Shown: positions 7,964 to 15,410, counted from the stretch's first letter. The stretch: 36,998 nucleotides of DNA from Ectothiorhodospiraceae bacterium (GCA_007125985.1 SLCE01000188.1:1-36998), one strand, 5' to 3'. Program-made: numbers and translations. Notes: generated by a model from the sequence alone, not told the origin.

Positions 7964-9694
7964 ATGACCAACCCGAGCAATGAGCTTATTGCCCCGCATG
8001 GGGGTGTGCTGAAGCAACTGCTGGTCGACGAAAGCCGCGTGGCTGAACTGCGTCAGGAAGCCGTCGACCTGCCGTCCTGGGATCTGACCGAACGTCAGGT
8101 CTGTGACACGGAGCTACTGCTCAATGGCGGCTTCTCACCGCTGGACGGCTTCCTCACCCAGGCGGATTTCGATGCGGTTTGCCGCACCATGCGGCTGGCA
8201 GACGGCACCCTCTGGCCCATGCCCATCAATCTGGATGTCACCGAGGCCTTTGCCGAGGGGCTGCATCCCGGCGCCCGCATTGCCCTGCGCCACCCGGAGG
8301 GCATGGTCCTGGCCGTGATGACGGTGGAAGACATCTACCGGCCGGATTTCCGCGCGCAGGCGGAACAGGTGTTCGGCGCCGCCGACGAGGCGCACCCGGA
8401 GGTGTTTCGCCTGTTCCACCAGACCAACCCGGTGTACCTGGGTGGCCGGCTTGAAGGACTGGAACTGCCCCCGCACCACACCTTCAAGCACCTACGCCAC
8501 ACGCCACAGGAACTGCGCGAGTGGTTTGCCAAACTGGGCTGGAACAATGTGGTGGCCTTCCAGACCCGTAACCCCATGCACCGGGCCCATGTGGAATTGG
8601 CGAAGCGCGCGTCCCAGAAGGGGGCGGCCAATCTGCTGATCCACCCTGTGGTGGGTATGACCAAGCCGGGGGATGTGGACTACTTCGTGCGTGTGCGCTG
8701 CTACCAGGAGGTGATCAAGCACTTCCCCGAGCAGACCACCACGCTGTCGCTGCTCCCTTTGGCCATGCGCATGGGCGGACCCCGTGAGGCGGTCTGGCAC
8801 GCCATCATCCGCAAGAATTACGGCTGTGCCCGCTTCATCGTGGGGCGTGACCACGCCGGGCCGGGCAAGAACAACCAGGGCGAGGATTTCTACGGCCCCT
8901 ACGATGCACAGGAACTCGTGCAGAAGTACCAGGACGAACTCGGCATCGTCATGCAACCCTTCGAGGAAATGGTCTATGTCGAAGACCTGGCCCAGTACGT
9001 GCCCCGCTCGGAAGTGCCGGAAGGCGCGCGTGTTCTGAACATCTCCGGAACGGAACTGCGCCGCCGACTCAAGGAAGGGCTGGAGTTGCCGGAGTGGTTC
9101 TCGTACGCGGAGGTCATCTCCAAGCTCCGCGAGGCCTTCCCGCCGAAGCGGGAGCAAGGCTTCACCGTGTTCTTCACCGGCCTGTCCGGTTCCGGGAAAT
9201 CCACTGTCGCCAATATTCTGATGGCCAAGCTGATGGAAATCGGCACCCGGCCGGTGACGTTGCTTGACGGAGATCTGGTGCGAAAGCACTTGTCTAGTGA
9301 GCTGGGTTTCTCGAAGGAGCACCGGGAGATCAACATCAAACGCATCGGCTACGTGGCCAGCGAGATCACCAAGAACCGCGGCATCGCTATCTGCGCGCCC
9401 ATTGCCCCTTACGCTGCCACGCGACGCGAGGTGCGGGAGATGGTCAGCCAGCACGGCGGTTTTATCGAGGTGCACGTGGCCACGCCGCTGGAGGTCTGCG
9501 AGGAACGAGACCGGAAGGGGCTGTATGCCAAGGCGCGGGCCGGGCTGATCAAGCAGTTCACGGGTATTGATGATCCCTACGAGGAACCGGAAAACGCGGA
9601 GGTGGTGGTGGATACCTCCCGCTTCAGCGCCGACGAGCTGGCGCATCAGGTGCTGCTGCAGCTGGAGAAACAGGGATACATTGACCGGGAGTAA
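7964..9694 (+). CDS. Bifunctional sulfate adenylyltransferase / adenylylsulfate kinase
   Basis: Activates sulfate in two steps: ATP plus sulfate to APS, then APS to PAPS. The 576-residue protein has a PUA-like N-terminal domain (about 1-165). The homomeric ATP sulfurylase domain (about 170-390) has QTRNPMHRAH, containing the HxxH catalytic pair (His206, His209), and GRDHAGPG at 294-301. The C-terminal APS kinase domain (about 398-576) has the P-loop GLSGSGKS at 406-413 and DGD at 435-437. The order Sat-CysC is that of Aquifex and fungal enzymes, not the animal order. This Sat is unrelated to the CysDN type. ATG at 7964 follows GAGG with a 5-base spacer; an in-frame TTG at 7937 would add nine residues. 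It follows the SLC13 permease and precedes cysQ. Confidence 0.95.
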   Translation: MTNPSNELIAPHGGVLKQLLVDESRVAELRQEAVDLPSWDLTERQVCDTELLLNGGFSPLDGFLTQADFDAVCRTMRLADGTLWPMPINLDVTEAFAEGLHPGARIALRHPEGMVLAVMTVEDIYRPDFRAQAEQVFGAADEAHPEVFRLFHQTNPVYLGGRLEGLELPPHHTFKHLRHTPQELREWFAKLGWNNVVAFQTRNPMHRAHVELAKRASQKGAANLLIHPVVGMTKPGDVDYFVRVRCYQEVIKHFPEQTTTLSLLPLAMRMGGPREAVWHAIIRKNYGCARFIVGRDHAGPGKNNQGEDFYGPYDAQELVQKYQDELGIVMQPFEEMVYVEDLAQYVPRSEVPEGARVLNISGTELRRRLKEGLELPEWFSYAEVISKLREAFPPKREQGFTVFFTGLSGSGKSTVANILMAKLMEIGTRPVTLLDGDLVRKHLSSELGFSKEHREINIKRIGYVASEITKNRGIAICAPIAPYAATRREVREMVSQHGGFIEVHVATPLEVCEERDRKGLYAKARAGLIKQFTGIDDPYEEPENAEVVVDTSRFSADELAHQVLLQLEKQGYIDRE

Positions 9695-9721
9695 CAGCTG
9701 GGTTTTTTGGTGCTTCGTTCC

Positions 9722-9829
9722 GGCCGGAGTACGGGGCAGCGCGACGGACGCGCCGTGAATACGTCCCTGTAGGCTTGTCGGCCGCGTCCATGCGGCCGAC
9801 AGTCCGTCGCGCTGCCCCGTACCCCGGCC
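9722..9829. repeat. Large nested palindromic intergenic element
   Basis: Arms 9722-9749 and 9802-9829 are complementary at 27 of 28 positions, the single mismatch being A9728 against C9823; the inner 21 bp are perfect. The 52-base centre contains a second perfect hairpin, TGTCGGCCGC (9776-9785) with its complement (9792-9801) around GTCCAT, abutting the right arm. The centre also carries GTGAATACGTCCCTGTAGGC. From memory, intergenic palindromes with a very similar centre occur in many gammaproteobacterial genomes; I could not verify this. It fills most of the gap between sat-cysC and cysQ and could act as a terminator, an mRNA-processing site or a miniature mobile palindrome. Confidence 0.85.
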
Positions 9830-9854
9830 TTGGCCTCCGGTGCCGTCCGACTCG

Positions 9855-9867
9855 AAGGCTCCTGCCG
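9855..9867 (+). repeat. Short motif shared with the galU leader
   Basis: AAGGCTCCTGCCG, preceded by CTCG, is identical to 5088-5100 upstream of galU. It lies 39 bases before the cysQ start codon. It may be a regulatory site, a fragment of a dispersed repeat, or chance. Confidence 0.35.
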
Positions 9868-9906
9868 AAAGAGGCCAGCCTCGGCAAACCACATAGGATG
9901 AAAGCA

Positions 9907-10674
9907 ATGAACACCGAAATCACCGAAGGCGTCATTCGCATTGCCCGGGAAGCCGGCGCAGCGATTCTCAAGGTGTACAACAGCTCGGACTTCGGCGTGG
10001 AGCACAAGGACGACAACTCGCCGCTCACCGCCGCCGATCGGGCGGCCCACCGCATTATTGCGAATGGGCTGGCTGCGTTGACGCCGGATATCCCGGTGCT
10101 GTCCGAGGAGGGTAAAGACGTACCCTACAGCGAACGGTCCGCTTGGCAGCGTTTCTGGTTGGTGGATCCGCTGGATGGCACCAAGGAGTTCATCAAGCGC
10201 AACGGTGAGTTCACCGTCAACATCGCACTGATCCAAGAGGGGCGGCCGGTTTTCGGTGTGGTTTACGCCCCTGCACTGGATACCCTGTACGTTGGTGACG
10301 TGGGTGCCGGTGCCTGGAAGCAGGAAGATGATGGCGAACGCAGGCCGTTACAGGTCCGCAGCCCGGCGGAGGGTGAAGGGCATGCGGTGGTGAAGAGTCG
10401 CTCCCACCCCTCCGGCGAACTCGCTGAGTACCTGAAAACCATCAATGTAGCGGATTCGGTTCCGGTGGGCAGTTCGCTGAAGTTCTGCGTTGTGGCCGAG
10501 GGCCGCGCCACTCTGTATCCACGGTTCGGACCCACCATGGAATGGGACACCGGTGCAGGCCACGCCCTGGTGGAGGCCGCCGGCGGCAAGGTTGTGCGGG
10601 CGGATGCGCCGGACGAGCCGCTGCGCTACAACAAGGAAAACCTGCTCAACGGGTTTTTTATCGTCTCGGCTTGA
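9907..10674 (+). CDS. cysQ: 3'(2'),5'-bisphosphate nucleotidase
   Basis: Hydrolyses PAP (and PAPS) to AMP, preventing PAP build-up when PAPS is used in sulfate assimilation. The 255-residue member of the inositol-monophosphatase superfamily has the metal-binding pair SEEGK (Glu67, Glu68) and DPLDGTKEF with Asp87 and Asp90. The second motif, WDTGAGHALVEAAGG, contains Asp214. These are the hallmark lithium-sensitive phosphatase residues. ATG at 9907 has AGGA eight bases upstream; ATG at 9898 would have no spaced ribosome-binding site. The frame remains open upstream to 9775 through the palindromic repeat, but that part is not conserved protein. Its placement after sat-cysC supports a role in PAPS metabolism. 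Confidence 0.95.
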   Translation: MNTEITEGVIRIAREAGAAILKVYNSSDFGVEHKDDNSPLTAADRAAHRIIANGLAALTPDIPVLSEEGKDVPYSERSAWQRFWLVDPLDGTKEFIKRNGEFTVNIALIQEGRPVFGVVYAPALDTLYVGDVGAGAWKQEDDGERRPLQVRSPAEGEGHAVVKSRSHPSGELAEYLKTINVADSVPVGSSLKFCVVAEGRATLYPRFGPTMEWDTGAGHALVEAAGGKVVRADAPDEPLRYNKENLLNGFFIVSA

Positions 10675-10788
10675 GATACTCCGACTGTTTCCGGCTAAAA
10701 GGGCCGGCAATAGCTCCTCGGGCGCCTGACTGCAGGCGTGTAGGCTGGTAACCGGCGCAAGCCGGTTGCCGGCACCGGGCGTAAGGCT
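10675..10788. other. Gap after cysQ with two small hairpins
   Basis: No gene is seen. CGCCTG (10723-10728) and CAGGCG (10733-10738) form a 6-bp stem around ACTG. AACCGGC (10750-10756) and GCCGGTT (10761-10767) form a 7-bp stem capped by GCAA, a GNRA tetraloop. Neither has a T tract, so they are weak terminators at best. They lie beside the repeat copy at 10789-10841. Confidence 0.5.
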
Positions 10789-10841
10789 GGAAATACCGGG
10801 AATAGATCAGTGTTTCCTCAAGGGGGAGGCATCCGCCCCTT
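10789..10841. repeat. Dispersed small element, copy 1
   Basis: GGAAATACC, then GGGAATAGATCAGTGTTTCC (10798-10817), then AAGGGG with a later CCCCTT. The same order of blocks is found at 29596-29656, and the 20-base core matches that copy at 18 positions. GGAAA and TTTCC form the outer arms and GGGG/CCCC a second stem. The right half overlaps the last codons and stop of the amidotransferase on the minus strand. From memory, GGAAGCACTGATTTATTCC-like inverted repeats are common near insertion-sequence ends in Proteobacteria, so a miniature element is plausible but unverified. Confidence 0.7.
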
Positions 10842-11612
10842 CTTGGTCGCATGCCCCACCAGCGCCCGGAACAACGCCTGCTGTTCATCGCGCTGCGGCA
10901 GGTATTCGGGGTGCCACTGCACGCCGAAAGCGCAGGGGTGCTTCTCGTGCTCCACTGCCTGAATCACGCTGGTATCCTCCCAGGCCACCACCCGCAGGCC
11001 CGTCCCGGCCTTCCGGATAGCCTGTCGATGCAATGAATTCACCTGGCAGCTGTCGGCGTTGATCAATCGTGCCAAGCGGCTGTCTGTCGCCAGGTGCACT
11101 GTCTTCTGGGGCCAGATGGTCCAGAGGCTGGGGGTCTCCTCGTAGTAATCGGACAGATCCTGATGCAGGCTTCCGCCGCACACCACGTTCAGCAGCTGTG
11201 CTCCGCGGCAGATACCCAGTATCGGAAGATCACGCTCCAGAGCGTCCCGAAGCAGCTGGGTTTCCAGAGCGTCGCGGTTCTGGTCGCCGCGGGTCATCTG
11301 CTTGGTGGCCAGCAGCCGGCGCAACACCCAGATCAAGGGAAACAACAGCAGGGTAAACAGGAAGCGCGGAAGCCCCGGACTGCGGCGCCGCAGCTCTCCC
11401 AGCCTAGGAGATTCCGGCGGCTCGCCGTAGAGCGCCGGATCCACATCCGCGCCGCCGCCGATAACCAGGCCATCCAGGCCGTCCAGTGGCATCGGGCGTC
11501 GTGGTGTGATGCGCATCGGCCGGCCACCGGCCCGGCGGATGGCGAACCAGCAGAACACCCAGGCGGCCAGGCCGCCCCGGGAAGGTCCCGTGACGCCGAT
11601 CCGGGGTTTCAT
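10818..11612 (-). CDS. Class-I glutamine amidotransferase, PuuD-like, with hydrophobic insert
   Basis: Predicted gamma-glutamyl hydrolase or amide transferase of the peptidase C26 type. The 264-residue protein has LVIGGGADVDPALYGE (49-64), the nucleophile elbow GICRGAQLLN with Cys135, and QWHPE with His234 and Glu236, so the catalytic triad is intact. Between the GGGADVDP loop and the elbow it carries a very hydrophobic stretch at about 81-101 (FLFTLLLFPLIWVLRRLL), which ordinary PuuD-like enzymes do not have in my recollection; it may attach the enzyme to the membrane. ATG at 11612 overlaps the upstream gene's stop (ATGA), so the two are translationally coupled. The frame stays open upstream to 11735 inside that gene. 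The C-terminal tail KKGRMPPP is encoded by the dispersed element at 10789-10841. The substrate is unknown. Confidence 0.88.
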   Translation of the reverse strand: MKPRIGVTGPSRGGLAAWVFCWFAIRRAGGRPMRITPRRPMPLDGLDGLVIGGGADVDPALYGEPPESPRLGELRRRSPGLPRFLFTLLLFPLIWVLRRLLATKQMTRGDQNRDALETQLLRDALERDLPILGICRGAQLLNVVCGGSLHQDLSDYYEETPSLWTIWPQKTVHLATDSRLARLINADSCQVNSLHRQAIRKAGTGLRVVAWEDTSVIQAVEHEKHPCAFGVQWHPEYLPQRDEQQALFRALVGHATKKGRMPPP

Positions 11613-12613
11613 GCCGGCAACCAGCCCTCGCTTTCGAGGGCCCAGAGTTTGTCCACACCACCCAGGGCAGGGCCCTTCCGCCGCAGATAGCGGGCGCCCA
11701 GCTCGCGCATGCGATCCGGGCGTTCGGCCAGCCATTCAACCATCACCCAGCCAAACCATTCCCGTGCCAGCGTCCAGTCCGGTTCATCGATGCGACAATT
11801 GGGGAGCCGGTAATGAAATGCCGGGCGCGCCTTGACCAGTTTGGCCTCCGGCACGCCGCGCACCGCCTCATGGCCCATCAGTTCCCGGAACATGGGAAGC
11901 ATGTCCAGGGCACGGTTCCGGGTGGCGTTGTGACGCAGGTAATCCTCCACCAGTTGTGCCAGACCCGGCTGATAGTCCGGGTCCACCACCAGCCGACGGT
12001 AAGGTTCGGGGAATGGGTCGATATAGGGCGTCAGGCGGCGGCTCCAGTCGATTTGGCCGCTGACATGTAACCAATCGTAAAGCAGCAAAAAGGCCTTGAG
12101 GTAAGTCAGAGCGGTGGCGCAGTCGGCTTTCGGCGCCTCGGGGTTCAGGTGCAGGCCGAATGCGTACAGTACCGAGGCGCGGGTGCCCTGAGCCTGCTCC
12201 TGTTGCAGGCGCTGGCGCAGCCGTTCCAGCTGATGAACCTCATTCATGGGAATCGGAGGCGAGACGATTTCGTGAGGCACCACCGTGCCAGCCAGGCGGG
12301 CCAGCAGGTCCTCGGCACGTCCGCCGGGTTCCAGTTCCAGTCCGAGGCGTTCCAGGAAGCGGGAGTAGGTCCGCTCCTTCAGCAGTGCGGTATCAATCTC
12401 CACCGTGAAATCACCCCAGCGGGTGCCCTGGACGATCTGGACGAAGGGGTCCCGCTGTTCCACGTGACCGCCGTAGAGTTCCATAACCAGTTCACAGATC
12501 CGCTGCAGGGGAAGTCCCGCGAACTCCAGTTCCACGCCCAGCCGTCTGGGCTCGCCGTCCTCGCGCCACAATCGCTCGGGAAGAGGGAATGAGAGGTCAG
12601 CAAATGATTTCAT
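11609..12613 (-). CDS. Amidoligase-like protein (COOH-NH2 ligase fold)
   Basis: 334-residue protein that looks like the Amidoligase_2 type of glutamine-synthetase/glutamate-cysteine-ligase-like enzymes, predicted to join a carboxylate to an amine using ATP. Supporting features are an early RRLGVELEFAG with Glu28 and Glu30, WGDFTVEIDTALL (67-78) with Glu72 and Asp74, VVPHEIVSPPIPMNE (111-125), and AFGLHLNPEAPK with His155 and Asn157. All are typical positions of metal and nucleotide ligands in the fold. No membrane segment is obvious. ATG at 12613 has only a weak GAG upstream. It overlaps by four bases with the downstream amidotransferase. Published comparative work on amidoligases predicted pathways of this kind with GATase partners, but no reaction is known to me for this pair. 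Confidence 0.8.
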   Translation of the reverse strand: MKSFADLSFPLPERLWREDGEPRRLGVELEFAGLPLQRICELVMELYGGHVEQRDPFVQIVQGTRWGDFTVEIDTALLKERTYSRFLERLGLELEPGGRAEDLLARLAGTVVPHEIVSPPIPMNEVHQLERLRQRLQQEQAQGTRASVLYAFGLHLNPEAPKADCATALTYLKAFLLLYDWLHVSGQIDWSRRLTPYIDPFPEPYRRLVVDPDYQPGLAQLVEDYLRHNATRNRALDMLPMFRELMGHEAVRGVPEAKLVKARPAFHYRLPNCRIDEPDWTLAREWFGWVMVEWLAERPDRMRELGARYLRRKGPALGGVDKLWALESEGWLPA

Positions 12614-12891
12614 GGGCTCAGTTTACGCGTCATTGACGTAATCCGGTACTGTCCCCCAGCGGCTTTCCATGCAGGCGGGACGGGTGGGAATTTGCCTGTA
12701 GAATCCTGACCCTATAAGATCTTCCGCGTTACATCCGGGCTGTGCTGACGAATCCTGAAACATGTTGCATTTCCGATTGCGTGCAGCGTCAGGGTCTCCG
12801 CGCTAAAGTCGGGTGTCCGTAAATAATCGAATCAAGAAAAAAGTGAGTGGAGACGGCTGTGGCTGTTCTTCGGGGTTAATGCCGGGGTGGC
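12614..12891. promoter_or_regulatory. Divergent control region between the amidoligase and mshI
   Basis: This 278-base gap has no convincing gene. A sigma70-like site for the msh operon could be TTTGCC (12691-12696) and TATAAG (12713-12718) with a 16-base spacer. A second AT-rich patch, GTAAATAATCGAATC, lies near 12820-12835. I found no sigma54 site and no terminator. A ribosome-binding region, GGGGTGG, precedes the GTG of mshI. The promoter for the minus-strand amidoligase is not recognisable. Confidence 0.35.
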
Positions 12892-13827
12892 GTGATACGC
12901 GGGGGTTCGAGTCTGTTTCGCTTTTGGTTTCCTTCCAGAAAGTCCGGTCAGCTGCTCGCCATTCATCCAACCGATCATGGTGTTGCATGCGCCTTAGTTG
13001 AGCCGCAGGGGGAGCAACGCCCGCGGCTGGTGATGGCAGAGCATCGGAACGGTGATCCGGCCGAGGCACTGGCGGCCTGCGTGCGGGGGCACCGTGTGCG
13101 CGGTCGCCGGGCCACCGTTGTGCTGCCCCGGGATGCGTACAAACTACTGCAGATCAATGCGCCGGATACCCCTGCCGAAGAGCGGGCGGAAGCAGCGCGT
13201 TGGCGCATCCGAGAGTTGGTGGATCAACCGCTGGATGAACTGATCACCGACGCCTTTCCCGTGCCTGAAGGGGCCGGCCGGCAGGCCGTTTCCCTTATGT
13301 ACGTCGTGGCCTCGCCCAGGAAGCGGGTTCAAGCCTTGACGGAACAGGTGCGCAAGGCCGGTCTGCAACCAGCGGCTGTGGACATTCCGGAAATGGCCAT
13401 GCGCAACCTCGCGGCGCTGTTGCCGGACCAGCGGGGTGGGGTTGCCATGCTCTGGCCCAGTGGCGGTACGGCCCACCTCACCATCAGCCGTGGCGATACG
13501 CTGCATCTGGCGCGGCAGGTGGAGTTGCCCAGTGTGGAGGATCACACCGTGCGATCCGAGGCCATGGCGCTGGAACTCCAGCGCTCCCTGGATTTCTACG
13601 AAAGCCGTACCTCGGGGGCCAGCGTTTCGCGTCTGTTGGTGATGCCCTGCCCGGACTTTTCCGTCACCGACTGTGTTCGGGATCTGAGTAACCAGCTTCC
13701 GGTGGCGGTGGCCACAGTGCCGCTGACCGAGTTGCTGGTCGGTGCGGATGAGCTGGATGCCGAGACGCTGGATCGTTGCTCGGTGGCGCTGGGTGCGGCA
13801 TTGCGGGGAATGAGGCTGGAATCGTGA
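12892..13827 (+). CDS. mshI: MSHA pilus biogenesis protein MshI (PilM-like)
   Basis: Cytoplasmic actin-like platform component of the MSHA type IV pilus machine. The 311-residue protein resembles the PilM/MshI family: an N-terminal GQLLAIHPTDHGVACALVEP segment like an actin-fold phosphate loop, RRATVVLPRDAYKLLQINAPD, and the central YVVASPRKRVQALTEQVRKAGLQPAAVDIPE typical of MshI. The C terminus, RCSVALGAALRGM, is the usual PilM end. The start is GTG at 12892; upstream alternatives are poor. It is the first gene of the plus-strand operon, and its stop overlaps the GTG of the next gene (GTGA). Confidence 0.9.
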   Translation: MIRGGSSLFRFWFPSRKSGQLLAIHPTDHGVACALVEPQGEQRPRLVMAEHRNGDPAEALAACVRGHRVRGRRATVVLPRDAYKLLQINAPDTPAEERAEAARWRIRELVDQPLDELITDAFPVPEGAGRQAVSLMYVVASPRKRVQALTEQVRKAGLQPAAVDIPEMAMRNLAALLPDQRGGVAMLWPSGGTAHLTISRGDTLHLARQVELPSVEDHTVRSEAMALELQRSLDFYESRTSGASVSRLLVMPCPDFSVTDCVRDLSNQLPVAVATVPLTELLVGADELDAETLDRCSVALGAALRGMRLES

Positions 13828-14420
13828 GACAGGAAGTCAATCTGTATCAGCCGGAGACGCGGCGTGTCGACCCCTGGTCAGCGCGGGGCATGGCCCGCTG
13901 GCTGCTGCTGGGCGTGCTGGTGCTGGCGGCGTTGGCTGCCTTCCAGTGGCGCCAGACCCTGGCTCTGGAGCAGCTTCTGGCGGAACAGCGTGAAACAGCG
14001 GCAGCCCTGGAGGATGCCGTGGATGAACTGGAAGCCATGCGGCCGTCCAGCTCTCCCGACCAGGCTCTGCAGGCTGAGGTGGAGCGGCTGGAGCGCCGGC
14101 TCGCGGCTGTCAGCGGCGCTCGCGATCATCTCCCCAAACCGGGCAGCCTGGAGTTGGAAGGGTACGCCAGCGTGCTGGACGCGCTGGCGCGGGAGCGCAC
14201 CGACGGTGTGTGGTTGGAAAGGATCCGCGTGCAGCGGCAGGGCGAGTTGCTGCTCCAGGGCCGCAGTCTGCGCCCGGAGGCGGTGCCGGCCTTCGTGCAT
14301 CGGCTTGGACGGGAGCCGGAGTTCATCGGGCAGCGGTTCCGCACCGTGCGCCTGGACCGGGAGGACGGGGCGGCCGAGAGCTGGCAGTTTCAGCTCATCG
14401 GCCCGGGGGTTGAGCCATGA
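13824..14420 (+). CDS. MSHA biogenesis protein, PilN-like (MshI2)
   Basis: Bitopic inner-membrane protein of the pilus alignment complex. It has 198 residues: a short N-terminal cytosolic tail with VNLYQPE, matching the INLLP-type PilN motif that binds PilM, then a single membrane helix at about 25-41. A coiled-coil-like segment follows (about 45-95, rich in Glu, Leu and Ala), then a ferredoxin-like periplasmic domain. GTG at 13824 is chosen because it overlaps the mshI stop and puts the VNLYQPE motif at the very N terminus. A longer in-frame extension to 13776 lies inside mshI. Shewanella-type loci call this gene mshI2. Confidence 0.85.
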   Translation: MRQEVNLYQPETRRVDPWSARGMARWLLLGVLVLAALAAFQWRQTLALEQLLAEQRETAAALEDAVDELEAMRPSSSPDQALQAEVERLERRLAAVSGARDHLPKPGSLELEGYASVLDALARERTDGVWLERIRVQRQGELLLQGRSLRPEAVPAFVHRLGREPEFIGQRFRTVRLDREDGAAESWQFQLIGPGVEP

Positions 14421-15061
14421 ACGGTCCGCTAAAGCGTATAGAACAGTGGCTGGATGGCGTCTCGCGGCGCGAGCGGGTGTTGGCGATGGCCGCCGGTTTC
14501 GGCGTGCTGGTGCTGATCTGGAACTTCCTTGTTCTGGTTCCGCTGGAAACGCGTCAGGAGCGTGCCCAGCAGGGCATTGAGCAGACGCAGACGCGCATCT
14601 CCAGCCTGGAGGCGCGGCGCGAAGCCGCCACCGTGGCCTTGAGTGATGAACCGGACGGTGAGCTCCAGCGGCGGCGGCAGGAACTGCGCGAAGCGCTGGC
14701 CCGCGCCGAAGAGGCGCTGGAGGACGACGTGGCCGTGTATGTCAGCCCCGAAGAGATGGTGGATGTGCTGCATGCACTGCTGGAAAGCCAGCCTGGTCTG
14801 CGGCTGGATACGCTGGAAACCCTGGAGCCGCAGCGCCTGATTGGGCCGGACGAGGAAAGTCCCCCGGTCTACCGGCACACCATTGAGCTGGAGTTCACCG
14901 GAGATTTCTCCGGCACCCAAGTCTATTTGCAGCAACTCCGCGCTCTCCGCGGCCGGCTGCTTTGGGAGCAGTTGGATTACGCGGTGGAACGCCATCCGGA
15001 AGCCCGTGTCCGGCTGCGGCTGCACACACTCAGCGTCGGGGAGGATGCGCTCGGTGTCTAG
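14417..15061 (+). CDS. mshJ: MSHA biogenesis protein MshJ (PilO/GspM-like)
   Basis: Partner of the PilN-like protein in the inner-membrane complex that links the ATPase side to the secretin. The 214-residue protein has a cytosolic start, MNGPLKRIEQWLDGVSRRER, a single membrane helix at about 22-43, a long heptad-rich coiled coil (about 46-105), and a periplasmic ferredoxin-like domain. The latter has YRHTIELEFTGDFSGTQVYLQQLRAL split across the domain core. The motif pattern and gene order identify MshJ. Its ATG overlaps the previous stop (ATGA), and its own end overlaps the start of mshK by eight bases, indicating tight translational coupling. Confidence 0.88.
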   Translation: MNGPLKRIEQWLDGVSRRERVLAMAAGFGVLVLIWNFLVLVPLETRQERAQQGIEQTQTRISSLEARREAATVALSDEPDGELQRRRQELREALARAEEALEDDVAVYVSPEEMVDVLHALLESQPGLRLDTLETLEPQRLIGPDEESPPVYRHTIELEFTGDFSGTQVYLQQLRALRGRLLWEQLDYAVERHPEARVRLRLHTLSVGEDALGV

Positions 15062-15410
15062 GGAAACACTGATCCTGCTCCTTGTGGTCACGTGCGGTTT
15101 GTGGGTGACGGCCCAGGCGCATGACCCCACGGCCCCTCCGGCGGGTTTCTCGAACGATAGGGAGGCACCCGCCGAAGCCCCCCGGGCGGATGCCACCGGT
15201 TTCACCGTGACCTATGTGATGCTGGGCGTGGATCGCCGGCTGGCGCTGGTCAATGGTGCGCTGGTTGCCGAAGGGGACAGGGTCAACGGTGCTCGGGTGA
15301 CCGAGATCCGCAGTGATTCCGTCACCCTGGTGGTCGGTGAGCAGCGCCTCCGTCTGCCGGTGGCGGACAAATCAATCAGAAAACGCAATATCAGGGTGGA
15401 GAATCCATGA
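15054..15410 (+). CDS. mshK: MSHA biogenesis protein MshK (PilP-like)
   Basis: Small periplasmic protein, probably connecting the PilN/O-like complex with the secretin MshL. It has 118 residues. The N terminus is a signal peptide ([19 protein letters not shown]) followed by HDPTAPP, a common MshK/PilP-like mature start. The C-terminal part has [20 protein letters not shown] and [14 protein letters not shown], a beta-rich GspC/PilP-type fold. GTG at 15054 is preferred because GGGGAGG lies nine bases upstream; ATG at 15045 sits directly on the ribosome-binding site. The frame extends upstream to 14841 in the wrong frame of mshJ and is not real there. Confidence 0.82.
   Translation: MSRETLILLLVVTCGLWVTAQAHDPTAPPAGFSNDREAPAEAPRADATGFTVTYVMLGVDRRLALVNGALVAEGDRVNGARVTEIRSDSVTLVVGEQRLRLPVADKSIRKRNIRVENP

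Noticed and set aside
9775-9906. Possible longer cysQ start reading through the palindrome
   Set aside because: The extra residues come from the repeat, and the start at 9907 has a spaced AGGA site and normal family length.
15060-15080. GGGAAACACTGATCCTGC inside mshK resembling the dispersed repeat core on the other strand
   Set aside because: Only a partial match, within a conserved signal-peptide coding stretch, with no arms or GGGG/CCCC blocks; taken as chance.
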